Assembly (NCBI GenBank): GCA_032622095.1 | Contig: CP136061.1 | Coordinates: 34,663,797-34,727,796 of the forward strand | Direction: 5' to 3' | Origin: Siphonodentalium dalli | Taxonomy: Eukaryota; Mollusca; Scaphopoda; Gadilida; Siphonodentaliidae | Length of the DNA: 64,000 nucleotides | Part shown: one piece after another, positions 55,516-64,000 of the stretch | How the letters are laid out: every line of letters begins with the position of its first letter | Numbering within the stretch: position 1 is the stretch's first letter | Program-made: the position numbers and the translations under genes | The notes under the pieces: generated by a model | Told to the model about the DNA's origin: nothing | The model's input: only the letters and a program-made list of their open reading frames with translations | Database searches by the model: none

Positions 55516-56639
55516 ACTGTTGGATAGAAGCATGAAACTTTCATGGATGGTTGGGTATGTGGTCCTTATCAACCAGTTAGCTGGTTCCAGGTTTCTGGTG
55601 ATCCCGTGACCTTCAAATTGACCTTGACATTTCGAAAATTTGAGATTTAGGGGCATCTATTTTGTATCGAATATACTGGTTATATTAAATGATATATATA
55701 CATTGGAGATTGTTGAAGCGATGCCATGGATGTCCGCCTTTATATTCACATTCAATTTGTCCATGATAATCCAAAATGGACGCCATAATGGACGCCAAAA
55801 TATAAAAAAAATTACGTTTTTTCACTAATATCTTTCAAATCAGTACCTGCTTTTTGGAACTGTTTGCGAATTGCAACTTTATTTTGTATTGGTCATGTTA
55901 ACTGAACATTGGAACAATGAAATATGCCATTCATGGGCTCCCTGCCAAAACCGATCCCTTAAAAATTCGATTTTAAAGAAAGTGGTATAAAAATGTACAA
56001 ACAATCCCATTGGGATTCTAGTAATTTTCCGTCAAGAAATGGGAAGAACTGAGCAATCTAAGTTTCAAATTCCATTTCTTATGAATACTCCAACTCAATT
56101 GTACCCAAATTGTCAATTTGGCTCAAAATGGCAGCCATAATATGGAAAAAAGTAAATATTGCCCCAGCGAGTCATGCAACCACATACCAGTTTTTGTTGA
56201 TGACAAATTACTACTCTGTCTTATAGATATTGAGTACTACCAATATTTTTAAACACTGAAATTACCAGAAATATTGGATTTTTCTATCACAAACTTGACA
56301 TCAAAATCGGAAAAAAAATTACCTTTCAGGTTAAGACAATTTTTTCAAGTAAAATGGTATCGAAGGGGTTTATTGCCATGATCTGTCTTAAATGGGTCAC
56401 ACTTATCTGTTGTTGGACAAAATTACTCAAGATGGCTTGCAAAATGGCAACCAAATTTGTTAAAAAAATATTTTTCACAAAACGATGTAGTATGGAATTT
56501 TGCCAAAAACTTCTTTTGGGATTCTGATCATGTTTTTTGTACGGAAAAGGACAGCACTTGAAACTGAACTGAAAGGGGCATTATTATGAGGCTACGACAA
56601 TACAATTGTGGCTAATTGGCATCGAAATGACTAATGTCA
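55516..56639. other. No gene seen
   Basis: Non-coding. It repeats ATGGCNNCCAAAATGG-type words at about 55787, 56123 and 56432, next to AAAAAATTAC-like stretches, suggesting an old dispersed family shared with 51.5-51.9 kb. Confidence 0.4.
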
Positions 56640-58540
56640 GGAAAACAGTTTACCCAATTGTGCATATAAACCACCATCAGGATGTATAACTCTCTAACAT
56701 TACCTCTATATCGATTAATATGTCCCTGATTTAAAGTGTAAACTGATACCCACCCAAATTTACACATGTACAAACAACCCATGAGCATGAACTCGCTCCA
56801 TATATACATAAACACAACATAAATGACCATGTAGCCACTCGTTTTCACACACGCACTTCATCCATGACCGTACATCTATATTTAGGTATAACCGTACACC
56901 ACACGCTTGACTAAAATGTATATAGTCACAAGTCACCATGCAGATATACTTCTACGCTTCACCCACGATCGTATAATCACTCTATATATAGCTCTACACC
57001 CCGTTCATAATCATACATTCACTTCATGTATACATACATGTATTCGCCTCACCATTGGCCATATAATGACTCCATGTGTATATATTTGCCACACCCATGG
57101 CCATGTAGTCACTCAAGCTTTATATATACACCACACCCATAACAATAGAATCACTCCAAGTACACATATACGCATCACCAATGGCCATGCAGACGTTCTA
57201 TATATACCAATACCCCGCTCACACGACCATTCATACACCCATGCTTGCATATACACCTCACTCATGACAATTCAGCCACTCGCTGTATACTCATAACAAC
57301 ATTCGTGGTCATATAGTCAATCATTGTTTACCAATTCACATCACCATTGGCCATTCCATATACACATATTGGCCACACGAATGGTCATATATCCACTAAA
57401 GATATACATATGCACCCCACCCATGCCTATAATGTCACTCCCGGTATACATATACACATCACCAGTGGCCATGCAGCTTTCAAGACATGCCAATACCCAG
57501 CACATCACCTCACCATTGGCCATACAGTCACTCCCTGTATACACATGACCATATAGCCACTCAAGGTATAAATATACGTCCCACATATGACCATAGAGTC
57601 ACTCCATTTGTGCATATACACCTCACTAATTGCCATACAATCCTTCAAGACATACCTGTACAATTTACACCACCTCACCATTGGCCATATGGTATCTCCC
57701 TCATACATATTTGCCACATACATGGAATATAGCCACTTAAGATATACATATACACCCACACATGGCCATAAGAGGTTTTCTATGTATACATATACACCTC
57801 AGCATTGAATAGATACACCAATAAACACGTGGTCATTTGTATACTCCAGTATTGCATATACACCTCACACATGACAATTCAGCCATTCGCGGTATATTCA
57901 TACATCCGATCCATGATCATACAGCGACTCCCTGTATACATATATATCCCCTAGTCACCTAATGACAATACACCAACAGTAAAGATGCACACACATACCA
58001 TATACACTTAAGATCACAATGCCACTTTATATATACCAACACGCTCGCCAATGACCATCCATCTATGCATGTATGCATATACATTTCAACAATCATGACC
58101 ATACAACCGTTCCATGTACACCTGTCCTATAATTATTATACCCATAAGCATACAACCACTCCTTATCTATCCATACAGTCCATCCATCCATCCATTTTCA
58201 TACAACCAATACATGTATGTATACACACCCACCCATGACAATTAAGCTATCAAATTTACACCTGTACATTCCACACATGATCATAAGATCACTCCAAAGA
58301 TACATAAACAACACACGGATGGAATGTAGCTACTCCTGTTATACCCATACATCACTTCAGTGACTATACAGCCACTCCACGTATACCTATTCACATCATG
58401 CATTAGTACTCCATGTTTATCTGCATATCATCATAAATACCACACACATGACCATATAGACACTCCACCATTCGTGATTAGATTTCATGTATACCTATTT
58501 ACATCATCTGTGACCACAAAGTCACTCCCTGACCTGCCCT
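56640..58540. repeat. Degenerate 43 bp satellite field
   Basis: About 44 imperfect units like GACCATACAGTCACTCCATG, TATACATATACACCTCACCC. Adjacent units near 57545-57630 measure 42 and 43 bp. Frames open on both strands translate it as repeating His/Thr/Ile/Tyr-rich phrases (HTHGHIVTP, SLPVYIYTSP) and should not be annotated as genes. Confidence 0.9.
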
Positions 58541-60177
58541 GACTACCATTTTTACAAACATCATGTATTAAGTTGATCAATATTAATAACTTTCGACGCT
58601 AATTTGTTGACGCTAATTTGTGAGAGTAGCAACGTCAATTGCAGTCCATGAGCCAGGCTCCACAAAAATGGAAAGTGGTACCAATTTGGTGGGCAAATTC
58701 TACTAAATGTTTTCTGAAATCTCATAGTCTGAAGTTTATGTCAGTGCTGGGGCACACTGGGGCAGTGTAGCTTAGTGTGGAAAATGTTTGTTTCCATGGC
58801 AACGGAGTGTGTTTTTTCCGGTATAAAACATATGCCTATAATGGTCTCTATCAAGAATGTTTAATGCAGTAACTCTATCTTGGCATTAATATGGGGTGCT
58901 ATCCTTGGTGGGCTTTAATTTGACACTGGAGATTTCACCAATATATGTCAAGGTCAAATACAAAGGTCAAGGTCATTGACTAAAATATTAGCTTTTTTCA
59001 TATCGGGTCATACATTTTCTACCCAATAAGTTTATATATCAGTGTTGAATACGTTATCTTTACTCGGAAATAATCTAGAGCATATAGGCTACACGGAGAA
59101 CTGTGTTATGGTTGCAACTGACAAGCCAGTCATGAGATAACGACCTCTAAACTTTGTGGCCATTTTCAAAATTGGTCGAAATCAGTTATTTCCCAAGATA
59201 TCGTGCTTTTGTGTATATTATAGAGTTATTTACTTATCTGGGGTCCGTTAGGGGTTGAATTATGAATTTATTGACTAAAGCCCGAAACTTATACAAATAT
59301 ATACTTAGTTATAGGGAAAACGTTTTGGAGGGCGTGCCCAGGTGGGGGTGGTGTCAAATGTCATTATAAACCCAAGTTTCCGTGACAACGACACCATATA
59401 TTTGAAGAAAAATACAAAATATGCCGCTTTTGAGAATCAACGAACCTTGTTTTTTTTGTATGGCACATTTTTAGTCACATTTTAATCGGCATTTTAAGTA
59501 CTACCTTGTTGTGGTAATTGTGACATTACATAAACGACGATGCATTACCATCAAGACCAAAATAACTGCAATTTTGTAACTTTAGTAACTAAATCATGAA
59601 ACTTCACATATGTGTTCCGTGGTTATAATGGACACCTTTTGGGGGATGCCCAGTGAGATTTTTGACAAACTGTCGAGATAAAATCTGGTTTCCATGGCAA
59701 CGGCATCAAATATTATTATTGAAAATCCAACTGCTGGAAACCTGAGCCTAATTGCGTATGAAGAAATGATGTGAACTCATATTGCCATTAAGGATCCATC
59801 AATGAACTGGGCTATATGCCCTATATGGTCAATGTCAATTGCTACAGTCAATGTCATTGGAAAAGGGTAACATTTGGTCTAGTTTTTATAATTGGGCTCT
59901 TATTCCACTACATATAGTGGGTTAGTCATGAAAGCAATCCCCATCATCATGCATAACTTTGTGGTAATACATGATTCATGATACATTACCCTTGAGATAC
60001 AATCACAACAAAATAAACACGATTTGTGACATCAACTAAAGCACGATACTGCACTTATCTGTTTCTTGGTTATAGTGGAAACTTTGTAGAGGGGGCCGTT
60101 CCTAGCTGAGGGGTCATATGTCCAGATACAATATAGTTCCCATGTCAATGACACTAGCGAGTTTGCGATATCCGTCC
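58541..60177. other. No gene seen
   Basis: Non-coding. It contains repeated phrases (CCATGGCAACGG at 58793 and 59691; GGTCAAGGTCATTGACTAAA near 58966), perhaps an old dispersed repeat. Confidence 0.4.
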
Positions 60178-62160
60178 GACGGGTACCGGTGAATCGGTGA
60201 AATTCGTCACGTTCACTTGCGTCCTTTCAATGCAGTGCATACAGCGGTAGGGATTTGGAACGGTAGATGTATCCCATTGACCGGTAATCTTTCACTAAAG
60301 TTTTCTCACTCAAAAGTACATTAAAGGCACGTGCGGCCTTAATTGTCGAAAATATTCATATTTGTTCCAAACACCGTAAACAGAAAAACAGTAAAACGCA
60401 TACAGTTTCGTTCGTATATACCATGACCATCGCGTAAACAGCATGTTATCATAAAGACCTACTATATTTTACCTAAGCAAGAGCCTGATTGTGTTACAGA
60501 AGATAACACAATGCTACTGGCTAATCACACACAAATGGCATAAACGCTCTTTATTAGTTCCATATCAGGTATTCACCAACAAAGAACGCTCTTTATGTTT
60601 ACCATCATAATATAAACAAACACCAGAAAAGTAACTTTTTACGCTTTTGTTTACATAACAATGGTCAAACATATGACCATAACATACTGTTTATGCGATA
60701 TTTATTATTTGTATACGGACAAAGTCTATCTACATTTTGATGTTCTTTCTGTTTGTGGCGGTTTTTGACGGGTGGAGATATTTTCACAGGATACCCATCG
60801 CCAAGGCCAACCGTGTCTTTAATTCTATGAAATAGAAGTCAGCTATGCATTAATCTATTCATTGCAAGATTTCATGGGCAAATCTCATTGATAAATCTGT
60901 CATTTACGCCATGTTTTATGTTAAAAGTATGGAGGCGGCTTCTTGCACTTAGATAACTACGGAACGCCAATTTGTTCACTAACAACTATCTTCACTCCAG
61001 TAAAGACATGTCATGATTAAAATTACTCAAACCTTTAATTCAATGGTCCCCATGTCATCAGATTCCAACAGAAATAATGCTAACCACAGTCAACTATAGT
61101 ATACATTTGCCCAAAACCTGTTATTTATCAACATTTATTTAAATGAAAAAAAAAACACTTGATTTTAGAGTTATACATCTTCATCCGCAATTTGGTCCTA
61201 GACCGTCTTCTCGTCGACTGTTTACTGGGCGTCTAAAAATTATCGGTGGTGAAAAATAATAGATTTCAAAAATCGATATCTGATCACTCTTAGCTTTGAT
61301 GTGTGGGTTCCTCTATTCGAATAAAATATTTGTTACGCCCCAAAGCCGAGGAAATAGTAATTTGCGAGCGTTTATTCGGATTATGCATGAGAGTGAGTTG
61401 ACGGTGCTATACGCATGGACGTGATTATAGAGGGTCTCCGCGTTGAGAGCGGGTGTCCAGCTTCAAATTACCAACTATACACCCCATTGAGCCCTGCGTA
61501 ATTCCAATTGTGCACCCCCGTTGGGTTTGATTTCCCCCAACTGTTCCTCCACGTGCCTGAACTGTAGTCTGTTCTAAATGGATCAGTAGTCTTGTTACCA
61601 CAAATCCTGTTGTGGGAGGGTTCCACTGTGCCGACTAATATAAGAGAATTTGTAGATCTGAACATGGAAATTGCACAATCATAACATATAGTGCTCTAAT
61701 GCCAGGCAAATCACGCCCTGATTTGTTTTTCTGAAATTAATTATCAGTTTTGACGGGCCACTGCATGTGGAGAGACCAGGATACACCGGGTCGACCATGG
61801 TTCGGTCCGGTGTGAGAACGTTTTGAAATCTGAATATGAAAATTGATAATCCTAGCATCTTTTGACTGTCCCCAAGCTTTTCATTTGTTGGATATTTCAA
61901 ACCTAAGGTTGGAAAATTTCCAACTGTTGGCCAATACAGTCCGAATTTGTTTACCAAAAGGAGGAAAATATGCAAATGTTGGTCTGAAACAATAACAATT
62001 CCCAACTAAATAATTTTTTGGGAAAATCAAACTGCCAGAATAATTTCAACCTTGTTTTGGTGTGAAATTTCCAACTGACGTGCTAGGTATATGAATATTT
62101 CAACTGTTGAACAATTTTACAACAGTTGAAGTGAAACACCGCACCCCCATCGTCACGTCT
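60178..62160 (+). repeat. Diverged duplicated segment, copy 1
   Basis: 60178-60315 matches 62963-63100 (CTTTCAATGCAG, TGTATCCCATTGACCGGTAA, TTTCTCACTCAAA). 60840-60960 matches 63127-63245 (TTGCAAGATTTCATGGGCA, GGAGGCGGCTTCTTGCACTT). 61375-62130 matches 63265-63900 (CCAACTGTTG and AAATATGCAAATGTTGGTCT). Extra DNA lies between: 60316-60839 holds an inverted pair (GCGTAAACAGCATGTTATC near 60434, its complement near 60685), and 60970-61374 holds the 46.1 kb dispersed repeat. Confidence 0.7.
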
Positions 62161-62962
62161 CTGTATCGACCCTTTGTGCATGAGCATAAACATATCGTGA
62201 ATGTATTACACTTTTGAATACAACCGCTTAGTTATTTTATCCTATGTGGGTGGTAGCTGATTCTCATTTTAATATAGATTATATATTTACCATTTGAACG
62301 GACATGGCTCATTTGAACATCAAGACTGTTCTATATTGTAGTGGTGGAGATATATAGGTCGACAATGACACGAAATACCGATATACACACCTTATACTCT
62401 ACACAACATTACCCTCGTCAAAGCGACTTTCAGCTGTTTTGGTTTTTGTTTCGTATAGAAGTGAAGCAAACGCTCTTTATTTATATTTATATTAACATAA
62501 CATTTTAGGCCTGTGATTGAAGGATACAATATAATGACACGGCTGGTTTTTATCTAGTATCTGTATATTTTCGAATATGTGTCTGTCTGCATGTCCACTA
62601 TTTTTTAGAAAATAATGAGGCCATCTATAGCTATATGACTAATAGAGATAATATTTACCAGAAATGTAACGGTGTGGTTTATAGAACTAGTAAAGGTGTC
62701 TCTATCTTTATGGCGCGGATGGGGTTCGGGGCTCTTTACAAAAAATATTAAAAGAAGTATTTGACGTCGGTTGCCACAAAACATGTAAATACACATCGTG
62801 ACACAGTGAAAGAATGCAAGTGTATCAGGCATTTATAAGACATAATATGTTTTACATTTGCACTATATATGTATCGATAATTGGTCTCATTCATGGTCCA
62901 CTTATCAATACCTGCTATTGTGCCCATGCATGTAGTTGCATTGAATTCAACAAAATACACGT
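62161..62962. repeat. Spacer with family D copy 3
   Basis: 62560-62830 resembles the head and first unit of family D (CGAATATGTGTCTGTCTGCA, GAGGCCATCTATAG, CGGTTGCCACAAAACATGTA). The rest is non-coding. Confidence 0.55.
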
Positions 62963-63925
62963 GAACGGGTACGGGTAAATCGATGAACATCGTCGTGGTT
63001 ACTTGGGTACTTTCAATGCAGCTCATAAAGCAATAGCGATTTAGAACGGGCAGATGTGTCCCATTGACAGGTAACCTTTCACTACGATTTCTCACTCAAA
63101 GGTTCATGAATTACACGTAATTCCAGTCAGCTATGCGTTAACCTATATATTGCAAGATTTCATGGGCACACATCATGCATTGATAAAGTTGTCATTTTAA
63201 ACCAGGTTCTATGTTCAAATTCTCGAGGCGGCTTCTAGCACTTTTTTCACTACATTAATGAGAGGTTGTGGTTGATAGAGTGAGTAGATGGTGCTATAGA
63301 CGCAGTCTCGACCCATTGTAGGGACGTGTCTATAGATTGTATCCGCGTTAGGAGGGGCGTTCACATTCTAACTACACCCCATTTTCACCCCCTCCCCATC
63401 CCGTTGTGCTTTGATTTTCCCAACTGGTCCCCCACATCCGCCTGAATGGTAGCAAATTATAAATGAATCTTTTTGTCACTAGCCGGGGTGGGTATAATCC
63501 ATTAGACCGACCAGTACAAGAAAATGTGTAGATCTGAGCCTGAACATGGTTCGTCCCGGTGTGAGAAATATTTGAAATCTGAACATGACATTTTCTAAAT
63601 CCTAGCATCCAGACTGGCATCAAACGTTCCATTTGTTGGACATTTTGATACCTGACACCCCCCAAAAGTTTGAAAATTTTCAACAGTTTCTGATAGCCAT
63701 TTCAGTCCAAATGTTTTACCAAAAATAGGAAAATATGCAAATGTTGGTCTAAAAACTACAAATTCTCCACTAATAAATTGATGGAATATTAAACTACGGG
63801 AACAATTTCAACCTATTGTTGGTGTGAAATTTCCAACAAATGTTTTGTCAAGAATATCATATTTCCAACTGTTGAACATTTGACAAAAGTTTGGGGGGGG
63901 GGCTGAGACACTATTATAGGAAACA
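62963..63925 (+). repeat. Diverged duplicated segment, copy 2
   Basis: Compact relative of 60178-62160 lacking the inserted blocks. It ends in a short-word-rich stretch (TTTCCAAC, CAACTGTTGAACATTTGAC) and a G-run at 63893-63902. The 103-residue minus frame at 63683-63372 has no recognisable domain. Confidence 0.7.
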
Positions 63926-64000
63926 AGGTCACAAGTCTTTGTAATTCATCCTATGTCACAAATACACCTGAAATATTCAATTCAGAACAACTAAAGTTGA

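Noticed and set aside
1-64000. CRISPR arrays or bacterial operons
   Set aside because: The tandem repeats have no spacer-repeat alternation of CRISPR type, and no cas genes, Shine-Dalgarno-linked gene strings or prokaryotic gene density are present.

Overview
This window is repeat-dense eukaryotic DNA, most likely from a lophotrochozoan or other marine invertebrate (a mollusc is my guess, not proven). The eukaryotic reading rests on LINE retrotransposons with endonuclease and reverse transcriptase domains, many terminal-inverted-repeat (TIR) elements, several satellite families, a SINE-like tRNA-derived repeat, and the absence of any bacterial-style gene packing. I found no convincing host gene or exon, no rRNA, no complete tRNA and no CRISPR. 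Almost every long open frame belongs to a mobile element or is an open frame inside a satellite.

Layout. (1) 1-5328: two nearly identical copies of one 2.36 kb segment in tandem, offset 2,972-2,973 bp. Each holds a LINE reverse-transcriptase C-terminus on + and a decayed zinc-knuckle/SGNH-hydrolase-like reading frame on -. A GC-rich 141-142 bp satellite (satellite A) lies between them. (2) 5330-12403: a 28-30 bp minisatellite, a double-hairpin element, a long-TIR element carrying LINE debris, a near-perfect 165 bp palindrome, and a composite tandem repeat (family D). (3) 12404-22940: a very large interrupted palindrome. Its arms carry satellite B (390 bp units), a SINE-like unit, a decayed reading frame inside its own small TIRs, a hairpin and satellite A. 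The 1.6 kb centre holds an 83 bp satellite (C). The architecture recalls foldback transposons. (4) 22941-28298: dispersed repeats, hairpins, a nested MITE with a recognisable empty site at 9.5 kb, and a second family D copy. (5) 28299-39100: LINE L-A, split inside ORF1 by LINE L-B (29109-34671). A CACA sequence flanks the insert on both sides and L-A's frame resumes exactly after it. L-B has a PHD finger, endonuclease and reverse transcriptase, with one visible frame break in ORF2.

(6) 40996-42237: a tyrosine recombinase followed by an SGNH hydrolase, both on -, cut off upstream by a large degenerate satellite A field (42240-45540). (7) 45540-64000: mostly non-coding DNA with a 213 bp hairpin, a 0.95 kb TIR element full of palindromic units, alternative hairpins at 55.4 kb, a 1.9 kb field of 43 bp repeats, and a diverged pair of related segments at 60.2-63.9 kb.

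The elements do not form a host pathway. They tell a history of nested insertion, tandem duplication and satellite expansion. The strongest results are the large palindrome with satellite-built arms, the precise LINE-in-LINE insertion, the recombinase-hydrolase pair, and an ACTTATTCC-type boundary tract shared by two unrelated satellites. All comparisons were made by eye.
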